From Artemisia argyi (lineage: Eukaryota; Streptophyta; Magnoliopsida; Asterales; Asteraceae), in NCBI GenBank assembly GCA_030686995.1, contig CM060709.1:11616872-11680871 (forward strand): 64,000 bases of DNA, read 5' to 3'. Positions 47,998 through 58,869 of this stretch are shown here, piece by piece. Position 1 is the stretch's first letter. Every line of letters starts with the position of its first letter. Below the pieces are notes generated by a model. It searched no databases. It saw only the letters and a program-made list of their open reading frames with translations, and had not been told where the DNA came from. The translations under genes and the position numbers were made by a program.

Positions 47998-48881
47998 GTC
48001 TCCCACTTGGACAATTCATCAACTATAATTGGTCTAAGCTTATTCCGATCAACTAAGCAGAGAGTGCCATCCAATGCAACTGCCGAACTCTGAATCATAT
48101 CTTAGAGTCAGCCCTTAGATAAGCGATCAACTATTCCTTTGTTCTACTGATATCGTATGAACCTGAGACATGGATTTTAATCAATCTCCAGGTTCAACAT
48201 TATGTTTCTCGATTTCCGATTATTTGACTATATGAGACTACTGAATTGAACACATCAATTTAGTCCTGGCTAGGCCTAGCACATTTAAGTCAACATTTAA
48301 TCATCGAGGGGCCCATTGATATCGCTTTCCCTTTTAGGCGAAAGGAACAAATAAACTTTGAATACATAGAACTAGTCAACTTATCATGTCATACCTAGCA
48401 TACCCTTTATAACAGGCATTTACGCACAGCGTTTGAATAAACTAAAGTATAACAGACTTGAAAACTAGATACTCGATGTATCTCCATTTTAAGAATAGAG
48501 GATATTATCATCTTAGAATTACTCGTGATCTCAATCCATGAAGTAATCTTTCTAAGTGCGGGTTTGTCCTATACTTAATTCCCATTAAGTACTCATGAGT
48601 GTTGCAGCATTCTCTATGCTATGTCTAATCTCCATAGACAATCTACTAACACTCCATGACAGTCTTAAATCAAAACTTACTTCCAGTAGTTTGAACGACT
48701 GAGGAGGTTTGAGTAAACTAAGTACTCAGGAAGTGGATTCTAAACATGCAAAAAATGAAACACAATGATAAACAATAGTAAATGGTAGCACACTTGCAAA
48801 TAAACAAATCTCCATTATTTAATCACCAAATCTATTACGATTTCAATCATTGATTATAATGTTTCAAACTCAAACTAACAA
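47998..48881 (-). other. Copia 3 3' untranslated region
   Basis: About 880 bp between the polyprotein stop and the PPT. It has no frame of note. It contains 'ctcccac' motifs resembling the PPT. Confidence 0.6.
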
Positions 48882-51800
48882 CTAAAACTTTATTTTATCT
48901 TTCAATCCTATGCTCCAAGCATGTTCATCGTGTTTGGACTTGGCCAATGCTTTTGTGAATGGATCAGCTAGATTATCCTCTGATCGTATGTCTTTCACAA
49001 TCACGTGTCCTTCTTCTACCTTTCTTCGAACAAAATGGTATTTCCTTTCAATATGCTTTGACTTTCCATGATCCTTCGGTTCTTTAGTCAAGGCAACTGC
49101 ACTCTCATTATCACAGAATATTTCAATGGGGTCTTGTACTGTTGGAACAACTCCAAGATCTCCAATGAAATTCTTCATCCAAATAGCTTCCTTTGAAGCC
49201 TCACAAGCTGCAATATACTCAGACTCGCATGTGGAGTCTGCCACTGTATCTTGCTTTGAACTTTTCCACGTCACTGCTCCCCCATTTAGCAAAAATACCC
49301 AACCAGACTGTGAACGACTATCATCTTTATCTGTTTGGAAACTTGCATCACAATAACCAGTCACTTTGAGTTCTTCTTCTCCACCATAAACTAAGAACAT
49401 GTCTTTAGTATTTCTTAAATACTTAAGAATGTTCTTTACTGCTGTCCAATGACCTTCACCAGGGTTCTGCTGATGTCGACTCACCATGCTCAAAGCAAAG
49501 GAGACATCAGGCCTTGTACACGTCATGGCATACATGATCGATCCTACAGCCGAAGCATATGGGACTCGACTCATTTTGTCCAGTTCTTCATTAGTTTTCG
49601 GACATAGCTCCTTACTAATCTTTATGCCATGATGTAAGGGTAGATTCCCTTTCTTAGAATTCTCCATTTTGAATCTTTTCAAAATTTTATCTAAGTACGT
49701 GTCCTGGCTAAGTCCTATAAGACGTTTTGACCTATCTCTGTAAATCTTTATACCGAGAATATATGTTGCATCTCCCAAATCTTTCATAGCGAAACATTTC
49801 CCCAACCAATCTTTTACACTTTGTAACGTTGGGATATCGTTTCCTATGAGTAGTATATCATCTACATATAATACCAGGAAGACTACAATACTCCCACTGA
49901 CTTTGATATATATACAGGACTCATCTTCGCTTCTAGAAAATCCAAACTGTGTGACTTTCTCATGGAAGCAGAGATTCCAGCTACGAGATGCTTGTTTAAG
50001 TCCATAAATGGCCTTTTGAAGCTTGCACACTCTTTTAGGATACTTTGCATTTTCAAAACCTTCTGGTTGTGCCATAAACACATCCTCTGTTAGTTTTCCG
50101 TTAAGGAAAGCGGTCTTGACATCCATCTGCCATATTTCATAATCATGAAACGCGGCTATGGCAAGCATTATCCTAATTGACTTTATTTTAGCTACTGGTG
50201 AGAAGGTTTCCTCATAATCAATCCCGTGGGTTTGAGTATAACCCTTCGCTACCAACCTAGCTTTATAAGTGTGTACATTCCCATCCATGTCTGTCTTCTT
50301 CTTGAAGATCCACTTACATCCCACAATCTTAAGACCGAGTGTAGTGTCAACCAAATTCCAAACTTGGTTGTCATACATAGACTGAATCTCGCTTTTCATA
50401 GCTTCCTTCCACTTAGCAGCCTCAGGGCTTGCCATCGCTTCCTTGTAGTTGGCAGGCTCATCCAACTCACTTAGTGTACTATCACTAATCTTGTCCTCTT
50501 CAATATGGAAACCATAATAGAATTGAGGATCCTGAGAAGGCTTGCTTACTCTACTACTTGTTCTGCGAATGGGTAAGGATATATCATCAGGTTCAACAGG
50601 TGTCACCACCTCTTTGGATATCATTTCTCTCTCGAGGAACGTTCCTCTTCGAGCTACAAACACCACATTATCCTTGGGTCTATAAAACAAATATCCAAAT
50701 GACTCTTTAGGATAACCGACGAAAAGACACTTTTCGGATCTGGCTTCTAGTTTGTCCTGAGCTTCTCGTCTAACGAAAACCTCACAACCCCAGATTTTGA
50801 TGTGCCCAAGGGAAGGACGTTTTCCCTTCCACATCTCAAAAGGTGTCTTCGAAACCTTCTTAGTGGGTACAAGATTTAAGATATGGGCGGCTGTTTCTAA
50901 TGCGTAACCCCAGAAGCTTATTGGAAGTGTTGCCCGACACATCATAGATCGAACCATGTCTAACAGGGTTCTATTTCTCCTCTCCGCAACTCCATTTAGT
51001 TGTGGTGTTCTATGAGGAGTTAACTGTGAAACTATACCACAGTTTTTAAGATGATCGAAAAATTCGATACTAAGGTATTCTCCTCCCCTATCGGACCGGA
51101 GTACCTTTATCTTTCTGCCCAGTTGGTTCTCTACTTCGTTTTGAAACCTTTTGAATACTTCAAAAGTATCCGACTTATGTTTAATCAGATAAACATATCC
51201 ATATCTACTGAAATCATCAGTAAATGTAACGTAGTAGCGGTTTCCATCCTTTGTGGTTGATCGGAATGGTCCACACACATCCGTGTGTACTAAGTCCAAT
51301 AATCCTTCACCTCTTTCACATGTTCCTGTGAATGGTGATTTAGTCATCTTTCCCAATAAGCAAGACTCGCATACATCATCCGATTTGAAGTCGAATGATT
51401 CCAACACTCCATCCTTTTGGAGTTGGGCGATGCGTTTCTTGTTTATGTGCCCAAGACGAGAATGCCACAATTTTGATTTATCAAGCTCATTAGACGAACC
51501 AACATTTAAAATCACATTGCCATTATCACTAATATATTCAACAGTTTCATATATGCCTTTGCAAGGAGAAGCTTTAAATATAAAACAACCATTTGAATAA
51601 ACCAAAATATCTCCATTCTCATTGTCAAATGAAAATTGATAACCATCCTTAAACAAAACATGAAATGAAATAATGTTTCTTGTCATTTCTGACGAATAAC
51701 AACAATTATTTAAATTTATCCTAACTCCAGACTTTAGCATGAGCTCATACTTTCCAATCTTCGTCACAGGTGTGATTTTCCTGTTCCCCATGACTAAGTT

Positions 51801-52844
51801 GAGCTCTCCATGCTTCAACTTCTTACTTTCCTTTAGACCCTGCGATACAGTGCAAATGTGAGTACCACACCCTGTATCCAAGACCCACGAATCAGAAGTT
51901 GTAGTATTGTGGAGTTCGATCATAAACATACCTGAGTGACTACCCTTTTCGACCTTTCCGTCTTTGAGGTCCTTCAGATATTTTGGGCAGCTACGCTTCC
52001 AATGTCCCTTTGTGTTGCAGTAGAAGCACACTGCTTCCTTTGGATCACTTGTCGGTGCAATATCAGATTCAGCCTTTCTCTTAGACCCATAATCGGACTT
52101 TCCTTTTGTGGCCTTTCCTTTCCAGTTGGAATGAGAAGTCTTTCTTTTCTTTGCATTATGACCAACAGTCAACACAGGAGCCGCTGAAGTAGAGGGCATA
52201 TCAATCTTCTTGATCCCTTGCTCAGCGGTTTGCAACAAGCTATGGAGTTCCATTATTGAGGTCTCTTTCCCGTTCATTTGATACGAGAGCACAAACTGAT
52301 TGTAATCAGCTGGCAGACCAGATAGGATTATGTTGATAGAAAGCTCAGTATCGAATACCATGTTCAGAGATCCCAATCTGTCAAAGTACCCTTTCATCTC
52401 TAAGACAAAAGCACAAATAGAGGCTCCAGGTTTTGGTTTGCAAGCCATGAGGGATTTAACAACATCAAGGCGTTCTTTGCTTGCCTTTGCCTGAAACATT
52501 TCTTTGAGCTGTTGGTTCATCTCATAAGCCCAAGTGTTCTCAAAAGTCTTTTGCAGTTCAGGGCTCATGGACGATGCCATGATGCATGACACTTTGTTTG
52601 CATCATCATAGTGCTTTCGGTGAGCTTCAATCTCTTCTTGGGTTGAATCATCATCAATTTTGGGAATTTGCTCATCGAGAACATACTCTTTGTTCTCGTA
52701 CCTTAGGGTGAACCTAAGGTTTCGCATCCAGTCCATATAGTTAGGACCGGTGAGTCTTTCCCTCCCAAGAACTGAGAGTAATGAGAAGTTTGGGTTATGT
52801 GAGGGATTGGGAACGGGAGGATTGACACCATTTTCAGTAGACAT
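48882..52844 (-). CDS. Copia 3 gag-pol polyprotein, 1320 aa, intact
   Basis: Single open frame with all domains in order. UBN2-type gag starts at about residue 25 (LSVLGRERLTGPNYMDWMRN). Then come the zinc knuckle CFYCNTKGHWKRSC (about 275), protease with D-T-G (SWVLDTGCGTHIC, about 322), integrase HHCC (LWHSRLGHINKKR, CESCLLGKM, about 460-500) and integrase D-D-E (HTDVCGPF, FTDDFSR, NGVAERRNRTL). RT carries the YVDD box (LYVDDILLIG), and RNase H has D (YCDASFQTD), E (STCESEY) and D (FCDNESAVAL). No missing catalytic residue was seen. Copia proteins act in cytoplasmic particles and then integrate cDNA. Start at the first Met after the leader. The element could in principle supply enzymes in trans. 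Confidence 0.92.
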   Translation of the reverse strand: MSTENGVNPPVPNPSHNPNFSLLSVLGRERLTGPNYMDWMRNLRFTLRYENKEYVLDEQIPKIDDDSTQEEIEAHRKHYDDANKVSCIMASSMSPELQKTFENTWAYEMNQQLKEMFQAKASKERLDVVKSLMACKPKPGASICAFVLEMKGYFDRLGSLNMVFDTELSINIILSGLPADYNQFVLSYQMNGKETSIMELHSLLQTAEQGIKKIDMPSTSAAPVLTVGHNAKKRKTSHSNWKGKATKGKSDYGSKRKAESDIAPTSDPKEAVCFYCNTKGHWKRSCPKYLKDLKDGKVEKGSHSGMFMIELHNTTTSDSWVLDTGCGTHICTVSQGLKESKKLKHGELNLVMGNRKITPVTKIGKYELMLKSGVRINLNNCCYSSEMTRNIISFHVLFKDGYQFSFDNENGDILVYSNGCFIFKASPCKGIYETVEYISDNGNVILNVGSSNELDKSKLWHSRLGHINKKRIAQLQKDGVLESFDFKSDDVCESCLLGKMTKSPFTGTCERGEGLLDLVHTDVCGPFRSTTKDGNRYYVTFTDDFSRYGYVYLIKHKSDTFEVFKRFQNEVENQLGRKIKVLRSDRGGEYLSIEFFDHLKNCGIVSQLTPHRTPQLNGVAERRNRTLLDMVRSMMCRATLPISFWGYALETAAHILNLVPTKKVSKTPFEMWKGKRPSLGHIKIWGCEVFVRREAQDKLEARSEKCLFVGYPKESFGYLFYRPKDNVVFVARRGTFLEREMISKEVVTPVEPDDISLPIRRTSSRVSKPSQDPQFYYGFHIEEDKISDSTLSELDEPANYKEAMASPEAAKWKEAMKSEIQSMYDNQVWNLVDTTLGLKIVGCKWIFKKKTDMDGNVHTYKARLVAKGYTQTHGIDYEETFSPVAKIKSIRIMLAIAAFHDYEIWQMDVKTAFLNGKLTEDVFMAQPEGFENAKYPKRVCKLQKAIYGLKQASRSWNLCFHEKVTQFGFSRSEDESCIYIKVSGSIVVFLVLYVDDILLIGNDIPTLQSVKDWLGKCFAMKDLGDATYILGIKIYRDRSKRLIGLSQDTYLDKILKRFKMENSKKGNLPLHHGIKISKELCPKTNEELDKMSRVPYASAVGSIMYAMTCTRPDVSFALSMVSRHQQNPGEGHWTAVKNILKYLRNTKDMFLVYGGEEELKVTGYCDASFQTDKDDSRSQSGWVFLLNGGAVTWKSSKQDTVADSTCESEYIAACEASKEAIWMKNFIGDLGVVPTVQDPIEIFCDNESAVALTKEPKDHGKSKHIERKYHFVRRKVEEGHVIVKDIRSEDNLADPFTKALAKSKHDEHAWSIGLKDKIKF

Positions 52845-53666
52845 CTATAAGATAAAACAGTTTTAGTTTAGCATGAATATTCCTTAATCAATTACCCAAT
52901 TTTATATTAAGGCTAGGATCCATATTTTAGATTCGTTTTATGAAGAGGGTTGTCGTAATCATATCACGAAATTATTTTAGGTAGACAATGTCTTTGTCAA
53001 TTTCATTCTCTATGAAATTCCTAGTTCTTTTGAGATTCATTGATTCTGATCAATGGCATGTTAATCTCGTATATGCTTATCTACAATTCATGACTGGGAT
53101 GCCGAGGATCATGAATAAGACAGTGAATTTAACCATGCAAAACCCGCGTGGTACCCGGCTCGAGTCAGCCCGAGAATCGCGAGACCCACATCACCTTTCA
53201 CTTATGTTCTCTTATTAATGTGCCGGTAAACCACACACGCTCCATTAATAGCCCATATGATAGATGTGCGGTTTTCATGGGTTGGCATACTATTCACATT
53301 TTCTATATATCTAAAACGGGAATTTTGTTTTAGTAGTTTCAAATAATATAACAATTATAATATATATATAAGGTTCCTTTTAAACATTTTAAACTTTTGT
53401 TCTATTTTAAACATTTTAAAATATAGGGTTCAAAATGAAACATTTTAAACTTTAGGGTTCTATTTTAAACATTTTAAAATATAAGGTTAAAACGAAACAT
53501 TTTAAACTTTAAGGTTCTATTTTAAACATTTTAAAATATAAGGTTCAAAATGTAAATTCATATTAACATTCAATGATCATAAGACAATAATATAATATAC
53601 AATTATTATTTACACTTATCACATGTTAACAATTTACTTTTTAAGTGCTAATAGAATTAGGCTAAA
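52845..53666 (-). other. Copia 3 leader
   Basis: Untranslated leader with a tandem motif near 53385-53545: 'ttttaaacattttaaa' units repeated about six times. No frame. Confidence 0.65.
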
Positions 53667-53678
53667 GCTCTGATGCCA
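53667..53678 (-). other. Primer binding site of copia 3
   Basis: TGGCATCAGAGC on the minus strand, complementary to initiator tRNA-Met with one T-to-C variant, one base from the LTR. Confidence 0.85.
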
Positions 53679-53679
53679 C

Positions 53680-54074
53680 TGATGGGTTTTCTATTCCCAA
53701 CTAGATTAATACGCAGCGGAAACAATAATAATCTAGGGCAAGAAGGGAACTAAACCCTAAAGGATCTAAACCTTTGAGAAAATCGAATTTCTCACACGGA
53801 CCACCTTGGTCGAACTTGGAGGCGAGTACCCAACCGAGAGTACCTCTAATAGCTCACACCCACGAACCAAAAAGAAACTATTCTTTCGAACTCCTAGGGT
53901 CCCGATAAACGAAAGACTCTTATAAGGAGTAAGAATAAGAATGAGATGATTGGTAGTAAAAACTTAGGCATGCTCCTCTATATATAAGGAAAGGAAAAGG
54001 TGTTGGTTTACCCTTTGGGGCGATGTGGGACAAACCCCAAAAACCATCTCATGACCTTGTTACCACGTAACACT
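53680..54074 (-). repeat. 5' LTR of copia 3 (truncated)
   Basis: Matches the first 395 bases of the 525-bp LTR as read on plus, then stops abruptly at 'taacact'. In element orientation the first 130 bases of U3 are gone while the TATATA box (near 53979) and the rest remain. Confidence 0.9.
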
Positions 54075-55099
54075 AGCGACGGCCCAGGGCATCATATGTT
54101 TTGGGGGCATCAGATTTTATATTCATGCTATGTTAAAATATGAACAAATTATGAAGAAGTAGATCGAGTTCTTTTTTACTGATAATGGAGGAAGAAGAGT
54201 TATTAAGGAAGAAGATAACATACTAGAGAGAGAAAACAAAAAAATAAAACACAAAAAAGTATTGTTTTGTTCAAGAAAATTCCATATATTCATTCGGTGG
54301 TATTATTGTTTTGTTCAAGAAAAAAGTACTGTTGTTTTGTGAAAATATGGATTACAATTTTGTGGTAAAGAAATTCATTTATTATATATTACAAGTACCG
54401 GATGGGTGACCATGTGGTCTAGTGGTTAACACTTAACTTGTTAAGTGTGCCACTATGAGAGTAGTACCGGATGGGTGACCATCCGGGAAGTCCTCTTTGA
54501 TCACAGGGTCTGTTGATACCAGGCTTTCAAAGTCCTTCAATGAAGGTTTCAACCCACTAGGGTTCGAATCTGGAGAAGGCAGGGTTTACTTCAAATTAAG
54601 TGTCGTGCCTTTGGGCGGCTTAAGTTGAAGGTTTTCCCCCCATCGGGTTTTAAATGGACATGGTTTTCCCTTAAAGAAAGTAACCGTTCAAAAAAAAATA
54701 TATATATTACAAGTACGGAGTAATATTTTAGAGTATATGTTGACTATATATTAGTATTATTTTATATGGATAGGATTTATAAGATATGTTTCATTTATGG
54801 TTCATTATGAAAGTTTTTGTATGATCAAGCGATATTCTTGATATTCTTTTAGCAAATGATAGACTATTGCTCCAAGAAACGCAAAAAGGCATTATTTTAG
54901 GTGATCTATTTGGAAAATGTAATTCGGAGTTTATTTCCTCGTAGTGTAATAATTTATTCATTAAATAAAAACGAGCATGAGGATCGACTACGTAACTTGG
55001 CTAGCTTACAAAACCAGAAAAGATAGTGTTTTATTTGTTTCGAATGAGCATTTTTCTGTCGACTCGCCCAGGGCAGCAAAAAACTCAGGACCGGCCCTA
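54074..55099. mobile_element. hAT-like element adjoining copia 3
   Basis: The left end TAGCGACGGCCCAGGGC and the right end in complement (TAGGGCCGGTCCTGAG, then CCCTGGGC) form imperfect inverted termini of the kind seen in plant hAT derivatives. No matching 8-bp duplication is found and no transposase is encoded. Its left end lies exactly where copia 3's LTR breaks off. Confidence 0.45.
54399..54700 (+). mobile_element. SINE with tRNA-like and 5S-rRNA-like promoter parts
   Basis: Flanked by an exact 16-bp duplication (TATATATTACAAGTAC at 54383-54398 and 54701-54716) and ending in an A run. It has a tRNA-type A box (TGGTCTAGTGG, 54415-54425) and B box (GGTTCGAATC, 54561-54570). Between them, 54437-54495 closely follows the 3' half of plant 5S rRNA: TTAAGTGTGC, GAGAGTAGTACCGG, ATGGGTGACC, GGGAAGTCCTC in the right order and spacing. 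'agtaccggatgggtgaccat' also occurs at the 5' border. Confidence 0.8.
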
Positions 55100-56538
55100 T
55101 ATACGGGCTGATTAAGTTGCTTTTGTCAAAAGTTCGGATTGAGTTACCTAAAAATAAATGATAATTGTTATTATTTTAACTATTTATAAATCCCATGCAC
55201 GCACGGGGTTTATACATAAATCAAAGTTATTTTATAATTTTAGTTTTCTATATAGACATATAAAAATTTACCAATGAAAATTGTGATATAAATACAACTA
55301 ATAAATATGCATGAGTTTTTCATCATGTATTAATATTATTAATTTTCTAAAAAAAATTATTGAATAAAAGATTTTACTTTATTTACCTGACATAGATATT
55401 GAGGTTGAGGTTGATGTTATTGCTTAACTTTAACTATTGATATCATGTTGTACAAAATGTGCAAGTTTAGTAACACATAATGAGCGTTGATGAAATTAAA
55501 ATATACTCCACAAAGTTTTTAAAAATGTTTTTCCGAATATCCGTATATAAACTTTAAATAATAATTATATGAGTCATTGTTATAAGTACAATCACGTATA
55601 TTTATTTTCATAACACAATAACTCATACTTACCATTTGATATTTATATCCGTTTAGCTGTATTTAATATTAAAACTCGTGTACGCATAGATTAAACTTTT
55701 AAATATGATAACATTAGTCCTTATTTGACGTATATAGTAAAAAAAATATTTTAATAGATGAAATTTTAAAACTAATATTTATTTTAAAAACATTTAGAGT
55801 ATATTAAAACTAATTCGTATATTAACAAAATTTTGTAATTTTAATAGATGAAAGTCTCAAACTTATACTAATAATCATGTAATTGTAAACAAAGTTCATA
55901 TTATAAAGTCTATGGAGTATTGTAAGGGGTTATTTGTTTATTATATAAAGTTATTAAAAAACATGAATACTTATAATTTTACACTTAACATATTTAAAAT
56001 TCAATCACTAATGTTTTATTTATTACCTCTTTTTTTTCTAAGTTTTTGTTTTTATAAATTTAACACCTATATTTTTACGTGTTTTTTTTCCTCAACTAAT
56101 TTTTTCACCAAATTTAATAAAATTTGACAAAAAATTAATTCAATTTTGACCTTTTATTGGCCAATCATAGTGTTTGATTTCACCTGTGTGTTAAAATCGA
56201 GCTCTCTTATCGGTCCAATTATTTTTTCAACAAAAATAATTTTGCAAAATTATTCTGAAATGATGTAATACTTTTACTATACAAAAGATTTGTTTGTTTT
56301 AATTGTACAATTTTTATAACTAGTAATAATACATTGGTTTTCTTACTTTACCTATGTATATCACAGAATGTGCATTAACAAGTTGAACCTCATTACACCA
56401 CTAAAAGGTTGTGAAGAAGTAGACATAATTAACAGATGTCTTGGATTAATTTTTATGAAAGGTGTAAAGGTGTTAGTCGTTGATATACTTGGGTGGGCAT
56501 CTCTGCAAATGTATCGTGTGTCACGCAAGGCGCGAGGT
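55100..56538. other. AT-rich noncoding region
   Basis: Near 55190-55215 a 'catgcacgcacgggg' motif resembles decayed Helitron hairpins elsewhere in the window. No genes recognised; the 71-codon frame at 55912-56127 is AT-biased and unsupported. Confidence 0.4.
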
Positions 56539-56546
56539 TTTACGTT

Positions 56547-56809
56547 CAGGGACGGAGCCAAGGGGTTGCTCGCGGGTGCACGTGCACCTTATGAATTTTT
56601 TCGATATAGTGTTAATTTTTAAAAAAATTATTGATTTTTTCTAAATGTATCTTAAATGCACCCAGTGCATCAAAATATGTCTCTAGTATTATTTAGTTAG
56701 TATACTTAAAAATAAAAAATCTTCGTTTTAATCCACTTTTTAACTCTATTATATTACGGTTCAAAAAAATTTGTGCACCCGGTCATATTTGTTTCTGGCT
56801 CCGTCCCTG
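56547..56809. mobile_element. hAT-type MITE, 263 bp
   Basis: Perfect 14-bp inverted ends CAGGGACGGAGCCA. Exact 8-bp duplication TTTACGTT at 56539-56546 and 56810-56817. Noncoding. Same family of ends as 12211-12546, but better preserved. Confidence 0.92.
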
Positions 56810-56817
56810 TTTACGTT

Positions 56818-57321
56818 AGAAAAATAAAAATAAAATTCATTACACAACATTTCCTTTATTTAACTTGGATCGTTTTGAAATCGGCAAACTGCTGGGACAA
56901 TTTATGTAATATTTTGTTACACAAACAGTCTTCAAATTTAACCTAGGAATTGTGATTGTAATTGCAAGAGTTCGTTACACAAATAATACCTAGATTTAAC
57001 CTAAGGATTGTTACTGTAGCCGCAAGTAACATGAGGGACGTTTTTTGCAAACTTATGTCCTTATAATCCTTATATAATCTCATTTTCTTAATAGTTTTTT
57101 GTAATATTATTCTACAAGTTATTATATATCATAAACACAAATTATATGAATGTTTCATAAAAATGTTATGAACATGAAATATTTGAGAAAATTAACATGT
57201 GTTTTAAATTATATAAAACATAATTCATAATTTGCAGTTGTTTAGTTTGCAGTTTGAGAAATATAAAATTTGATTGGATTAAATTTTAAAATTCTATGAT
57301 CATGATCCGGAATCTTATAAA
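56818..57321. other. Noncoding sequence left of the MULE element
   Basis: AT-rich; nothing recognised. Confidence 0.4.
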
Positions 57322-58617
57322 GAGGTAAGTACAAATTTAAGACAAAATATTTTTTTAAGTCCCCACCATGGTCAACTTTTAACTCAATCTTTAAAATAGT
57401 CATGCGCGACTACTCAACTCCACACCTTCACGCAAAACGCGACACGTGTCTTTATGTTGGGGCCCACATTAACTTCCACAATTACTCAACCGCCGGCTAC
57501 TCAAACGACGGCTGAAATGATTGGGCACCTTTATTGGAATTTGGAAAGGTAAGAAAAACTTATTATTTTATTTTTTTTTTTTATTTTTTTTTTTTTTTTT
57601 TAGCTTTGTTTATTTTGTTGGTTGGGCTTGAGTTGAGATAATGTTTGACATGTCATGTGTACTGATCGAGTTGGACCGATAGCTGTGTTACTCAAACCTT
57701 AATTTTTCTTCGATCTTTTCTCTATAAAACATATCTATATGCATTTAAAATACTTGAATCTTGTTCAAAATACTTTCACGTCTTCAGCTTCTCATATATC
57801 ACGTATTGGCACATAATAAATTTCGCCAATATAATCACTTTGTAGTGCTTGACACAAAGAGAAATTCATGATTTGTGAGTCATGTTGGAACATATAAATT
57901 AGCCATATGGCTTGAAACATGATGAAAATACGTACGTACATGCAAGTATGCCACATTTGCACTTGGAAGTTAAAATAGATAATAGAACTTGTTATACAAA
58001 TGCTAGACACATAAATGGGCCACTTATATATATACTTGATAACACTGGTAGACAAATTAAACATTGCTATGAATACGTCAAGCAACTCCAGCCATAACCA
58101 AAATGTGTTCTAGCGGTGATGACGATGACACGACTATGAATATGGGTAGAGAGAGAGATAAAAAAGACAAAATGTTAGTAATCGGAGAAGATGGGTTGGT
58201 TTGTGTGTGTTAATCGGTGAGTGATGTTGGTGAGTGATGGTGTGCTTTAATTTTTTGAATACCGTTACTTTTTCACGTTTCCCAAGGTAAAAAATACTTT
58301 AAATATGAATCTAACCAGAAGATATACTTGTACTTTGGTTCTTTTCCAATGTGTGCTTTTGTCTTTCCCGAGGTGCTTTTGCACGTGGATAAATGTGAGT
58401 TGAGTAGTCGCTGGTTGAGTAGCACAAAGGTTGAGCAAATTTGGCAGTTTATGTGGGCCATTAAAAGTAACCAACTGTACTTGCATAAGGACACGTGTCG
58501 CGTTTTAGATGGAGTTGCAGAGTTAATTAGTCGCGCATGATCATTTTGGATATTGAGTTAAAAGCTGACAATAGTGGGACCTAAAAAAAGATTTTGTTAT
58601 AAATTTGTACTTACCTC
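57322..58617. mobile_element. Mutator-like foldback element upstream of AIM1
   Basis: 1296 bp with inverted ends of about 200 bp, both beginning GAGGTAAGTACAAATTTA and sharing CTTTTAACTCAAT and CATGCGCGACTA. The flanking 9-bp repeat TCTTATAAA/TTTTATAAA (57313-57321, 58618-58626) matches at 8 of 9 bases. Both ends carry a GACACGTGTC palindrome (57441-57450 and 58490-58499). No transposase. A T-rich low-complexity stretch lies at 57568-57601. Confidence 0.85.
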
Positions 58618-58718
58618 TTTTATAAAATCGTAAGGTTGTTAAGATACCACGCAAGATCCGAATTATTTTTGCTTTATAACATCGTAAAATTATAATTTTT
58701 TAAATTGTTAGAATGTGT

Positions 58719-58746
58719 GACACGTGTCTAATTACGGAGTATAAAA
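58719..58746 (+). promoter_or_regulatory. AIM1-like core promoter with G-box
   Basis: A TATA box (TATAAAA, 58740-58746) lies 124 bases before the ATG. A GACACGTGTC palindrome (58719-58728), a G-box/ABRE-type site, sits just upstream. Two more copies of the same palindrome lie in the adjacent Mutator-like element. Confidence 0.55.
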
Positions 58747-58869
58747 AACAGAAAATCTTAAACCCAGCATCCACACTTTGACTAGATACGATCACTTCAG
58801 TAGTTCAGTTCATCATCTTCCTCACCTTAGTTGACTTTTGTTTGACTTTTAAAAAGTCAACACACAAAA

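Larger units (their letters stand above)
47473..54074 (-). mobile_element. Ty1/copia retrotransposon 3, intact polyprotein, truncated 5' LTR
   Basis: The full 3' LTR (47473-47997, 525 bp) is at the left. The 5' LTR (53680-54074) keeps only 395 bp because its U3 start is replaced by hAT-like DNA. Two differences in the shared 395 bp (about 0.5%) show a recent insertion. PPT (CAAGTGGGAGAC in complement) at 47998-48009 and PBS TGGCATCAGAGC at 53667-53678. One uninterrupted 1320-codon frame. No target duplication can be scored because the right end is lost. Confidence 0.92.

Noticed and set aside
54100..55099. Coding transposase in the hAT-like segment
   Set aside because: No frame of useful length; only terminal motifs support hAT.
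58265..58540. Overlapping short frames on both strands upstream of AIM1
   Set aside because: They lie in the right inverted end of the Mutator-like element and have no protein similarity.
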